From Pempheris klunzingeri (Eukaryota > Chordata > Actinopteri > Acropomatiformes > Pempheridae), in assembly GCF_042242105.1 (NCBI RefSeq), contig NC_092029.1, positions 15,238,885 through 15,302,884 of the forward strand: DNA of 64,000 nucleotides, read 5' to 3'. Below are positions 43,601 through 53,600 of the stretch, piece by piece (position 1 is the first letter of the stretch; the number at the start of each line of letters is the position of its first letter). The notes beneath the pieces are model-generated. The model searched no databases and was not told the DNA's origin. It was given only the letters and a program-made list of their open reading frames with translations. Position numbers and translations under genes: made by a program.

Positions 43601-46157
43601 TTTGTTATTTAAATAAAATCCGCTTTGAGCATCTCAAAATAACAAATAGATCCATATGAAAGGCCACATTTGTGCACACTCATGTGATGCATGCTAACAC
43701 TGCCCCAGACATGGCAGCTATTTCAAATGAGGCACATCTGTCCTCGGACACGGACAGACTTGAAATCTCTACACCCGGCCTCATGCTCATTGCAGGCGGC
43801 ATGTTTGAGATTCTGTTTTCACACCAACAAATCTTTACAATTCATTTCACCTCTGTCCTTGCTCGAGAGCAGCCACAAGAATAGATGGAGAGTGCACTGA
43901 AACATTATTCTGCTGCTCACTTATGCCGCCATTTCAGTTAGATGATCTGTATCTGCGGACAGTTTTCTATTGCGTACCACCACTGGTCAGACCAGGTCTA
44001 CCCTGATGTACGCCAACAGGTTTACACTTTCTGTTAAGCCTTTATTCTTAGTGTCACACCCACAACTGACTCAAACAAAACAGTGTTGTCTTTCAGGAAC
44101 AAGGAAATTTGCCAGAATGTTTGTCGTCGTTAAGCTTGTGTTCCCTCTACATTTGAGCATCTTCATGAAGACAGAAGTATCGTGCAGCAGCAGTTAAAAC
44201 ATTTTTTTCATGAATAGGAAGTTGCCTGCAGCTGTGAGGTATCACATTTTAGACTCCAGAGTGATGGATGCACATCCCAGCATGTGTTTTTAACCAACCC
44301 TCCCCGTCCTCCAGGCATCGCCGCAGCCACGATGTTTATGCCGGAAATGGAGACTGAGCTGAGCGACACTCAGCTGAGGGTGGCGTTTGATGGCGACGCC
44401 GTCCTCTTCTCAGACGAGTCAGAGATCATTATGAAGGAACACGGCCTGGACACTTTCTTTGAGCACGAGAAGGAGTTTGAGAACAAACCTCTTGCGCAGG
44501 TAACTGATTGCTCTTTCTATGTATATGTTCCTGTGAGAGGCGTTGTGCGCATACTGTCCTGTGTATGCAGAATACAAGCTGACATAGTTAAGTGGCTGGT
44601 GTGGTCTTCTGCTGCTGTAACCCATCTGCATCCAGGTCTGACATAGTGTGCAATCAGAGATACACACCCCACCTGTAACGAGTGGTCATTTGAGTTACTG
44701 TTGTCTTTCTGTCCGGCCACAAGATGGTTGCACGTGAAAATCACAGTAGTTCAGCAGTTTCTGAAATGGTAAAACCAGCCCATTCTGGGACCAACAGTTA
44801 TGTGTGGAGGTAACTTCTGTTAAAGAAAACTTAATCCAGGTCCCAGATTGGAGAAAAGCATCTTTACTAAAGTTCAGATGAATACAAATGGTTATGATGA
44901 GTATTTCACTGCACAGCGGAAAGAGAGAGTTCACTGCAGTCATGACATTTCTTCTGAAGATCAGCATTCAGAGCAAGGTTTTATACCATTACAACAAATG
45001 TGGATTAAAACAGTAGGATGTTGGCTGGACTAATCCAGACGTCTGAATGATGACAAAGGGTGAACAGAACTGGACAAAGCGGTTTAACCATACAATCTGA
45101 TTCAATCTATCAGTGGCTTAAGGCTATCTTCCTGGGTGAGTATTTCAAAGAGTTTACTCACAACGATCTCTTAGTCGAGGCTAAATAGTTTGTCAGCACA
45201 GAGTTTAGAGTCATACAGAAAGGCAGGAACTTCATCTTGAAACACAAAAAGAGTCGCTTAGATCACTTTTCGTCCCTGTTCTGATGCTTGGTTTGAACTT
45301 CAGCAGATCGTCATGACCATGTCTCTCTGCTTGAAAGCAGTGCCGACATGTGGTTGGCTGATTAGATTAGTAGCTAAGGAGCAGCTGAACAGGTGTAAGT
45401 CATGTAAAGTGGGCTGTGAGTGGAGTGCATGCTATGATTAGATGGGAAAACAATGATAATCAGTACTTTCTGCCCTCAGTTGACTGAACCCTTGTAGATT
45501 CCTACGGGGGGACTCAAACTGAATAGTCCATTGTCAGAAAGTAGTACTGCATATGTGGAAAAGTGGCTTTTGTGGCTTCAGAGGGAGCTGTGCAATAAAT
45601 TACCTCAAGTAATATCATGCCAGCCTGGGTTGTGACTGAGGACAACAAGGTAAAAGGTGTCTGTGCACTTAAGTTTATGCAGTGCAGCACATAGATCATC
45701 AGTTGGCAGTTTTTGATGCTTCCAGCAACCTAAGAAAGATCTAGCCAGTCCCAAAACATTTTAAATGAATGTGACTCTTTGGCTCTTTCAGGGCCCCTTA
45801 AAGTGCTTCCTGGAGGCTCTGGGGAAGCTCCAGAGAAAATTCTACGCCAAAAACGAGCGTCTTAGCTGTCCCATCCGAACCTTCCTGGTCACGTCCCGTA
45901 GTGCTGCCAGCTCCGGGGCTCGTGTCCTGAAGACTCTCCGCAGCTGGGGCCTGGAGATCGACGAGGCCCTGTTCCTGGCCGGGGCTCCTAAAGGGCCCCT
46001 GCTGCAGAAAATAAAGCCGCACATCTTCTTTGATGATCAGATGTTCCACATTGAGGGAGCCAAGGAACTGGGGACCATATCTGCACACGTCCCCTATGGG
46101 ATCGGACAGAAGTACCACAAGGGGAAACTCATCGAGCAGCCAGTAAAAAAGGAATAA
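40608..46157 (+). CDS. nt5c1b: Cytosolic 5'-nucleotidase I, copy A (six exons, 340 aa, shortened N-terminus)
   Basis: Cytosolic enzyme of the HAD-like superfamily that hydrolyses AMP (and deoxy-NMPs) to nucleoside plus phosphate, supplying adenosine when energy is low. Exons 40608-40658, 40796-40963, 42748-42877, 43069-43191, 44315-44499, 45792-46157, all GT-AG and in phase. Motifs: [11 protein letters not shown] (Asp pair at 183/185), [13 protein letters not shown] (about 252), HIFFDDQ (about 300). The family has TARS where this copy has TSRS. Exon 1 stops after SPTEDSGE, so 21 residues ([11 protein letters not shown] region) present in copy B are missing. A GAG|GTGAGA donor keeps the frame. 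Residues such as [16 protein letters not shown] and FHIEGA lean towards NT5C1B, while HENEP and INHYD lean towards NT5C1A, so the subtype is uncertain. Confidence 0.9.
40796..40963 (+). CDS. nt5c1b: nt5c1A exon 2
   Basis: 168 bases, phase 0. Reads [20 protein letters not shown] and [16 protein letters not shown]. The Leu in FLFVQ is Pro in copy B and in human NT5C1A. Confidence 0.93.
42469..42536 (-). repeat. Transposon-end remnant, nt5c1A intron 2
   Basis: GCCAGTTTATTAGGTACACC is the reverse complement of the end seen at 16,394. Shared with copy B (51,498-51,570), so inserted before the duplication. Confidence 0.5.
42748..42877 (+). CDS. nt5c1b: nt5c1A exon 3
   Basis: 130 bases after CTCACACAG. 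Reads [20 protein letters not shown] and [19 protein letters not shown], the most conserved block of the family. Leaves with one base of Asp. Confidence 0.95.
43069..43191 (+). CDS. nt5c1b: nt5c1A exon 4
   Basis: 123 bases between GCTTTCAG and GTAAGA. Reads [20 protein letters not shown], base-identical to copy B. Confidence 0.95.
43411..43591. repeat. hAT-type MITE in nt5c1A intron 4
   Basis: Ends TAGTGCTGAAATTGACTGAT and AATAATCATTAGCTGCAGCC, the diverged 'GGGCTGCAACTAA' ends of the teleost family. The copy in unit B is at 52,326-52,506. Confidence 0.55.
44315..44499 (+). CDS. nt5c1b: nt5c1A exon 5 (catalytic Asp motif)
   Basis: 185 bases. Contains [17 protein letters not shown], the HAD-like motif I. 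IIMKEHG here is IIVKKHG in copy B. Confidence 0.95.
45792..46157 (+). CDS. nt5c1b: nt5c1A exon 6
   Basis: 366 bases to TAA. Contains [19 protein letters not shown] and [16 protein letters not shown]. One base differs from copy B over the whole exon (TCC versus GCC, Ser versus Ala). Confidence 0.95.
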   Translation, partial: GPLKCFLEALGKLQRKFYAKNERLSCPIRTFLVTSRSAASSGARVLKTLRSWGLEIDEALFLAGAPKGPLLQKIKPHIFFDDQMFHIEGAKELGTISAHVPYGIGQKYHKGKLIEQPVKKE

Positions 46158-47202
46158 CCTAGAAATCATTAAAAAAACAAACAAATATGCACTACGTTGG
46201 CACTTGCATATGAGGAGATTTCCTCCAAAAGAAAATATTGTATTCAAGCGAAATTATCTATTAAAGGTAATTAATTAGTAATACAATCTACAAAGTTTCC
46301 TCACTCTTGGAGTTTTATAAAATATTTTATACTGATTTAGGATGTTATTGATGAGTGGGGGAACATATTTTCATATTTGGAGTTACAAAAGGTGCCACAT
46401 ACTATTTTAACTTGATTCTGTTTTGAAGAGAAACATCAGATTTATTACCTATTGGTGCCTTTTAACCGTACTGTCTCAATACATGTTTACCTTTTTAGTT
46501 TTATTTCTCATTTACACTGAGATTAATCATTAGTCATGTTCTTTACACTTTTATACAATATACACATGTTTATTTTATTCATCTTGCTAATGGTCCTTGG
46601 CATGTCCAGTATGACCAAGGTGGGAGAATGTATCTGCTGTAGTAGGTGTGTTTTTTTTGGGGGGGGTTTTCTGCATTGGATCTTTCGTAGAAATGAGTTT
46701 TATGCCTTTAATATGACCTGTTAATGTTACCTATGGATCTAAAGGGAAATTTATCAGGATGGGTTGATGTTGTCATTTTCATTGTTGCTGTATTTTGCTG
46801 TCGATGCACCCAGACTATATAGAGCATATGCTTTATGTTGTTCCTCAGACTGTTATGCTCATATTGTGTGAATTGTTTACACTCAGCATAGCAAACTCTA
46901 ACTGTTTTTATATAGGAGTGACTACATATACTGTATGTGTTTGCAGATTGCATTTTATGTATTGCATGTTTAAAAAATATGTTAGTACCACTTTCACACT
47001 CACTTGTTTAAATGTAAGCGCTCACATTATATCTGTTATATCTGTCCAGTGTCAGGTGAAGTGATGTTTTACATTGATTGCACTCATCATATGGTAACAC
47101 ATGGAAATTACTTTTGGACTATTTCACTTTTCTGTACTCTGATTTCTATCCAGCCTGCACAGTCATCCTCATCCGCTAATGAGCGTAGAAGGACTCAATA
47201 AA
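46158..47202 (+). promoter_or_regulatory. nt5c1b: nt5c1A 3' flank with distal AATAAA
   Basis: The first canonical AATAAA after the stop is at 47,197-47,202, suggesting a 3' UTR of about 1.05 kb. An ATTAAA lies only 11 bases beyond the stop and is too close to be a likely signal. The matching hexamer in the tail of unit B (about 61,887) reads GATAAA. Confidence 0.5.
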
Positions 47203-47957
47203 GGAATGTGGAGGAACCCCAGAGGCTGGTCTTTCTCAGCAGTTTTATCTTGTGATCCTTTGAGGGCAGCTGACCAATAGCTTGGGAAGATATAATACAT
47301 AATAATAATCATAATACAGTCACAGTCAGTAACAGAAGCCATTTTTTTTTTATAAAACGAAGGCTTTCACGTTTGATACATTATACATTTTTGCTGGTAA
47401 TACGTTTGTGATAAGTAGGGTTTTTAATTGCTGGAAAGTTCCTTATGATGTATTTTTAAATTTTTGTAGTGAGGAGAGTATTTTTTCCACCGCTGCTCTT
47501 TGGACATCTCACCAATAGATGGCGCCGTTTAGCTGTAATTGGTGTAGTTCTTTAACAGTAACGAAACAAAGTAGTTGCCACGTGACGCTAAGCGGCTTTT
47601 TCACTTAAAGCCAAATAATATGTGTTTAAATGAATCGATACCCTGTCACATGCGTGTGTCATTCAAATGTTTCACAAGCGGTGTCGGGACTATGTGTGTC
47701 TCCGTCCACTTTTAGCATCACTTCACGCGCGCATCCCTGCGGGTGTCCGCACTCCGGCATCTGCTAGCTGTCCCGGCTCCGGAGCACTGCGGTACCCACG
47801 GCGTGCTTTAAAAGAAGAAACTGGATTTAACAAGATAACAGATGACACGCTCGGTGAAGGTGAAATGTGATTTTTTTTTTTTTAAAGACAGCCGTTCTCC
47901 TTCTGTCCCGAGTAAAGTTTCAAGTCCCCGCAGTACACCTGAGACCGGAGTACTCAC

Positions 47958-47970
47958 CGTCTATCGCCAT
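47958..47970 (-). CDS. syt14: Duplicated syt14 first coding exon (orphan or alternative)
   Basis: Same 13 bases (ATG GCG ATA GAC G) and same GTGAGT donor as the exon at 38,334. Surrounding leader sequence is nearly identical. If transcribed it can splice to exon 2 at 36,443 across nt5c1A and would give the same protein. No additional syt14 exons follow it inside unit B. Confidence 0.6.
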
Positions 47971-48050
47971 GATGCTCCGTCCCGGACTCTACCAACTGTT
48001 GGGGGGGTGTGATGTGATGCAGGAGGGAGGTCATTCATGTGCCAGCGGAC

Positions 48051-48074
48051 GGTGTGTGTGTGTGTGTGTGTGTG
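48051..48074. repeat. (TG)n microsatellite, unit B
   Basis: Counterpart of the tract at 38,430. Followed by a G-run and then by the hAT target site. Confidence 0.9.
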
Positions 48075-48186
48075 AGGAGGGGGGGAGAGAGATTGTGTAA
48101 GCCAGAGGTGTCCAAACTTTTTTCACTGAGGGCCACATACAGAAAAACATACAAAGGGCTGGGCCACTCACTAGAAGTGAGCTGTA

Positions 48187-48251
48187 TTGCTAACTTTAAT
48201 CCACTAGAGGTGATGTATATCGCCTCACCTCTAGTGGATTAAAGTTGGCAA
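48187..48251. repeat. 27-bp hairpin inside the hAT element
   Basis: Left arm 48,187-48,213 and right arm 48,225-48,251 are inverted with one mismatch (core TTTAATCCACTAGAGGTGA / TCACCTCTAGTGGATTAAA). The loop is 11 bases. Confidence 0.85.
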
Positions 48252-48595
48252 AATCAATCAAATGTAGGTAAATTCTGCTTGATAACTGAATATTCTTCAA
48301 GAAAAAAAACAGCCTTTCCATTAGTGGGCTTTCATTTATTAGTTGTGGTACAAGCTGGTCTTTGCCTTGTAGGCTCTTGATCAGTGTGTTCAGTGAGAGG
48401 GCCACTGAGCTCATGAAGAGGTCCTTCTCTCTTCAAAACTGGTCGATTTCTGATCTCAGGGAATAAAACAGCTGCAGCACAGAGCCACGTGCGCTGGCTA
48501 AGAACCAGCATCAGCATCAGAGAGGGAAGCTTGAAATAGTCTGTGCTAGAGCCCTGGCGCTCGAATTAACAGCCTTACCTCCACTTTCTTGCCCC

Positions 48596-48880
48596 TCAGC
48601 GGACACCGTAGATTCCTTTGCGCTGGCCTGTCCCAGCTGGAGCCCCATCCGTCGTACCTCCACACAGCTCGTCCCATTTAAGTCCCATCATACCAACTGC
48701 ACCTGGCACAGCTTCAAAAACATCCTCACCCATCATGGTGGTCTTTAGACTTCTAGCATCAAGCAGCTCCTCCGTAATGCAAAAGTGATCTTCATTAGTT
48801 ATTAGCTGTGCTCTCATCGCACACCGCGTCTGAAACTTTCTACCCTCACTTGCTGTCTTACGTTTCCTTAATTCTGCCAT
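48596..48880 (-). pseudogene. hAT transposase fragment (GTF2IRD2-like type)
   Basis: Reads DHFCITEELLDARSLKTTMM and GEDVFEAVPGAVG, then LCGGTTDGAPAGTGQRKG. This is the 'TEELL...TTGEDIFE...TDGAPAM' block of Charlie-type transposases and the GTF2IRD2-fused transposase. A second piece in another frame (about 48,196-48,414, LNTLIKSLQGKDQLVPQL) follows. The reading frame is broken between them. Confidence 0.7.
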
Positions 48881-49199
48881 TTTGGGTCACCTGTAGCAGA
48901 TTTCTTCTTCGGTTACTCATTTTATAGAGAAGCTGCCTCGTTCAAGACAGTTACTCCACCTAGCGGTGAGACTAAGAAGTACAATACAGTCCAATGCAGG
49001 TTCCATGTGTGGGCCGTATTACAATACAGTTTTAGAATTTCCTGCGGGCCAATTTTCATTGGCCCGCACACCCCTGGTGTAAGCACTGGTATTTAAATAA
49101 GAGCGTCACTATTAGGCTAATGTTAAATACACAATGTTTAGAAATGTAAATATATATGACATATTTAATCGAACAGGCTACAGACGATATCAAATAATA

Positions 49200-49706
49200 G
49201 CCTAATGTGTATTATGGTTGTAGTAGCTGAGGCAACATGACCTTAAGATAAAGACACATCTATATGCATCTATGTTTATGATTATTTTTTGTTCATGTGT
49301 AACATTTGGTACATGGGGCTACAAGATATTGTTATAACCCTAAAAACCTACAAATGGTTTAAAAAAAAATCTGATCAAATGTGCACAATATTGTCATTAT
49401 GAAGAGATTTGCTCCAAAATCAGATATTGTATTCAGGAAAAAGTATCTAACAGCTGTATTTTGAGGATTCTTTAGGAAAGGGTATTATCGATGAGTGGGG
49501 GAACATATTTTCATACTTGGAGTTAAATTAGATCTATCTGTGTAGTTTTTTCTTATTTACACAGGGGTTGATGTCATTTCCTTTACACATTTATACAATA
49601 TATACATGTTAATTTTATTTATCTTGGTTTTTGGGTATTGGTCCTTGCCATGCTCTGTATGCTCTTTCATTGATGTAAAAATCACCAGCCAGGTGTGGTA
49701 TATATA
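49200..49706. pseudogene. Scar of an older nt5c1 copy, unit B version
   Basis: Same joined 5'-flank and 3'-flank fragments as 38,607-39,070 in unit A, so the scar predates the recent duplication. The far part seen in unit A (39,093-39,744) is missing here, replaced by about 14 bases (TGTGGTATATATAG). Confidence 0.55.
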
Positions 49707-50403
49707 GAAGTGTGATATATCTGGCTAGCAAGATGAGTGAGAAAGCAGCCATGGCTATGATTTAGAGAACATCATAGAGAAGTGTTTCACAGAGACATGG
49801 CTGCACGAGGACGTGCCTGACTCCAACGCGTCCAGACTGTACGGGCAGACAGGAGGGGCAAGACAAAAGGTCACCTGAATGGTGGTAGAAACTGAGGCAA
49901 CATGACAAGATGACCTTAAGATACAAACACACCTACGTTCATCTATTTTTTAATAGATATAATAATAAATTTTTATTTACATGTCATACCAAACACTTGG
50001 CACAGGGGATTACAAGACACTGTTATATATCAAACATCACAAATATGACAAGTACGACAATATGACAATATACAAAACTGAAAGAAAGAAAATCAGTCAT
50101 AACATTTTACACACATGTAAATAATTTCAGGTGAAGTGCTTGTGTCCAAAATGTCAAATAAGTTGTGCACTGTACAGCAGCACTTATAAATATATATAAA
50201 TAAATGCAACAAGACTGAAGTTTAGTTGAGAGAGGGCATTTAATAAGTCACCTCTAATGTCTAATGTGTCCTATGTGAAGAGCCATGTTTATAAATCACA
50301 GTTAAGTTGAATTGATTTTCTCAGATGATGAGAAAGAAATAAGCAGAGTACACACACACTTTATGTCCACATACTTTATATTTATGGTCATTCTCCCGCT
50401 CAG

Positions 50404-50481
50404 CCAATCAAGAGCGAGTACTGCCCCGCTCTGTCTGCGTCACTACAGACGGACACGCCCCCTCCCTTGGCTATAATTTAA
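50404..50481 (+). promoter_or_regulatory. nt5c1b: nt5c1B promoter elements (CCAAT box intact)
   Basis: CCAAT at 50,404-50,408, a CACGCCCCCTCCC box near 50,453-50,466 and TATAATTTAA at 50,472-50,481. The ATG is about 90 bases further on. Confidence 0.55.
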
Positions 50482-50571
50482 CCAGATTTCCGTATAAGTT
50501 TCCGAGCTGCTGCCACTTTCGCCTTTATTCGGAGCTTTTCTTCGCCTCAGGACAGAAGCAAGTTTATAGAA

Positions 50572-50685
50572 ATGAGTGAAATAAAGCCAAGCGATTTATC
50601 TCCAACTGAAGACAGCGGAGAGGAGAAAGACTGGGCAGCGGCCAAAGCCTTTTTTGACAACCTCAAAACACAGAAGCCAAGACCT
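50572..50685 (+). CDS. nt5c1b: nt5c1B exon 1
   Basis: 114 bases, 38 codons, ending AGA CCT before GTACGT, phase 0. Contains the 21 residues missing in copy A. Confidence 0.9.
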
Positions 50686-53600
50686 GTACGTCCCTCGCTG
50701 AGAAACTTTCTATCACGCTCGCGTGTTTTTACGTACATGTTGTGGCCGTAAAAGTGCTAAAAAATTAGCCTGGTTTTGAAGGCACGTTCAATGTCTCCTC
50801 TGCCTTTCCATCCCCTCGCAGCCCAAACCCCGGTATGCTGTCACCGTCGCCGTCTCCTCTCGCACCCTCTTCAACATGGTGGACGACAGGAAGATCTACG
50901 AGGAAGAAGGAGTGGAGAAGTACGTGGCTCATCAGGTGGAGCATGAAAACGAGCCCCTGAAGCCTGGAGCTGCTTTCCCCTTCGTGCAGGTAGGCCAGGG
51001 ACCGCTAACCTGGTTCAGGTTCCTCCAGGGTGTGGTCCCTGAAATTCATCATCTCGGTTGTTTGCACTGTCACTGTTTAGTGCTGATGTTACAGGCTGTG
51101 CTGCACCCAAGGCCACACCTATCTCCCACATTATCTCCCTGGGGTGATTGCATCCCTGTTGACCTCTCTTCCTTGGCTGTTGCGTAACAAGGGATCTGCT
51201 ACCACAGCTGACAACAGACACACTGCAGGTTTAAGGTTTGGCTTTCTCCAAATGTAAACCTGCCTGGATTGAGGGTATTGAGTGATCAGTGACTCACCGG
51301 AGCACGTTAATCGTTTCCATTGCACCATCGCTCCTTTCCACCTACAAGCAGTGTCTTAAAGGCAGAAATTCCATAATTTCAGCTGTGTGAAGCAGCAAAA
51401 ACTGTGGACCAGAGCTGTTGATTTCAATCCTGTAAATGAGGACACTTTATTACCTATCAATATAGAAGCTGCATTATGCTGAAGCTGAAGTTATGGGTAG
51501 ACTAAGTTGCCAGTTTATTAGGTACACCAAGCTGTTGTGCAGTCTGAAACAACAGCCCTGCAATAAATCCTCCATTCATGAAGCTGCAGTTCAGATGTTG
51601 AAATGCGTGAGTTGTAACCTCATGTTGAATGCTCTGGCACGATATCCTGTCCTCTCACACAGGCGCTGATGAACGTCAACTCTCGGCTGAGGGAGCTCTA
51701 CCCAGACAGCGAGGAGCTGTTTGACATCGTCTTAATGACTAACAACCATGCCCAAGTTGGAGTGCGCCTCATAAACAGCATTAATCACTACGGTACGCTG
51801 CGTCCTGAACCAAACATTATCGATTATTTAGCGTGGCGGTGGTGGCTCAGCCGCTGCAGCAACACACACGATGCAGAACAGCACTCAGTCTAGTAATTAC
51901 ACAATAGAAATGAAGGTGTTGCTGTTGTAATTTAAATGGGATTTCTTTCGCTGCACATCTCCAACTTGTTTTTATGCTTTCAGATTTGACCATAGAGAGG
52001 TTCTGTATGACGGGAGGGAACAGTCCTATAGGCTACCTGAAGGCCTACATGACAAACCTTTACCTCTCCAAGGATGCAGAGAAAGTCACAGAGGCCATAG
52101 AGGAAGGTAAGATTTCTGGCACACACAAACCTTTTTTTTGTATAATAAATAACCGTCTCTCTCAGCTGCCTCGAGGTGTATTCGTACTGCACTGATATTT
52201 ACACACTTGATTTTGTGTGTGTGACTCATTCTGGACCTCACAGTTTGCAGCAAGAAGGAGGAGGTTGAAGACAGTCTGTGGTATATAGCTCCCTGTCATC
52301 CAAATACACACAAAACAAACGGATGTAGTGCTGAAATTGACTGATTAGTTGTTTTACAGGAACTTAATTGACAGAAACAATCGATTGGATGATCCACTTA
52401 GTTGCTTTTCAAGCAAAAATGCAAAACATTTACTTTTCTGGCTTGTCGAATGTGAGGATTTACTGCTTTTATCTGATACTGACAATAATCATTAGCTGCA
52501 GCCCTGCTTGTGAAGTTTGTTATTTAAATAAAATCCGCTTTGAGCATCTCAAAATAACAGATAGATCCATATGAAAGGCCACATTTGTGCACACTCATGT
52601 GATGCATGCTAACACTGCCCCAGACATGGCAGCTATTTCAAATGAGGCACATCTGTCCTCGGACACGGACAGACTTGAAATCTCTACACCCGGCCTCATT
52701 GTAGGCGGCATGTTTGAGATTCTGTTTTCACACCAACAAATCTTTACAATTCATTTCACCTCTGTCCTTGCTCGAGAGCAGCCACAAGAATAGATGGAGA
52801 GTGCACTGAAACATTATTCTGCTGCTCACTTATGCCGCCATTTGAGTTAGATGATCTGTATCTGCGGACAGTTTTCTATTGCGTACCACCACTGGTCAGA
52901 CCAGGTCTACCCTGATGTACGCCAACAGGTTTACACTTTCTGTTAAGCCTTTATTCTTAGTGTCACACCCGCAACTGACTCAAACAAAACAGTGTTGTCT
53001 TTCAGGAACAAGGAAATTTGCCAGAATGTTTGTCGTCGTTAAGCTTGTGTTCCCTCTACATTTGAGCATCTTCATGAAGACAGAAGTATTGTGCAGCAGC
53101 AGTTAAAACATTTTTTAATGAAATAGGAAGTTGCCTGCAGCTGTGAGGTATCACATTTTAGACTCCAGAGTGATCGATGCACATCCCAGCATGTGTTTTT
53201 AACCAACCCTCCCCGTCCTCCAGGCATCGCCGCAGCCACTATGTTTATGCCGGAAATGGAGACTGAGCTGAGCGACACTCAGCTGAGGGTGGCGTTTGAT
53301 GGCGACGCCGTCCTCTTCTCAGACGAGTCAGAGATCATTGTGAAGAAACACGGCCTGGACACTTTCTTTGAGCACGAGAAGGAGTTTGAGAACAAACCTC
53401 TTGCGCAGGTAACTGATTGCTCTTTCTATGTATATGTTCCTGTGAGAGGCGTTGTGCGCATACTGTCCTGTGTATGCAGAATACAAGCTGACATAGTTAA
53501 GTGGCTGGTGTGGTCTTCTGCTGCTGTAACCCATCTGCATCCAGGTCTGACATAGTGTGCAATCAGAGATACACACCCCACCTGTAACAAGTGGTCATTT

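Larger units (their letters stand above)
37906..47539. repeat. Segmental duplication unit A
   Basis: Sequence from GGTGTAGTTCTTTAACAGTA onward is repeated, nearly base for base, starting at 47,540. The unit contains syt14 exon 1 with its promoter, an older nt5c1 scar, and the complete nt5c1A gene with its 3' flank. Differences from unit B include about 0.65 kb extra at 39,093-39,744, about 1.0 kb extra in nt5c1 intron 2 (41,092-42,090), about 0.13 kb extra at 42,543-42,675, and a 63-base loss at the end of nt5c1 exon 1. Confidence 0.95.
48103..49076 (-). mobile_element. hAT (Charlie-like) DNA transposon, 974 bp, with 8-bp target-site duplication
   Basis: Ends CAGAGGTGTCCAAAC and GCACACCCCTG form short inverted termini (CAGRGGTGT). 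GTGTAAGC flanks both sides (48,095-48,102 and 49,077-49,084), and unit A has a single GTGTAAGC at the empty site (38,473-38,480). The 8-bp duplication is diagnostic for hAT. Internally it keeps fragments of a transposase on the - strand and lacks most of it, so it is non-autonomous. Confidence 0.93.

Noticed and set aside
45798..46247. 149-residue - strand frame opposite nt5c1 exon 6, seen also at 54,707-55,156
   Set aside because: Antisense shadow. It appears in both copies only because the exons are almost identical.
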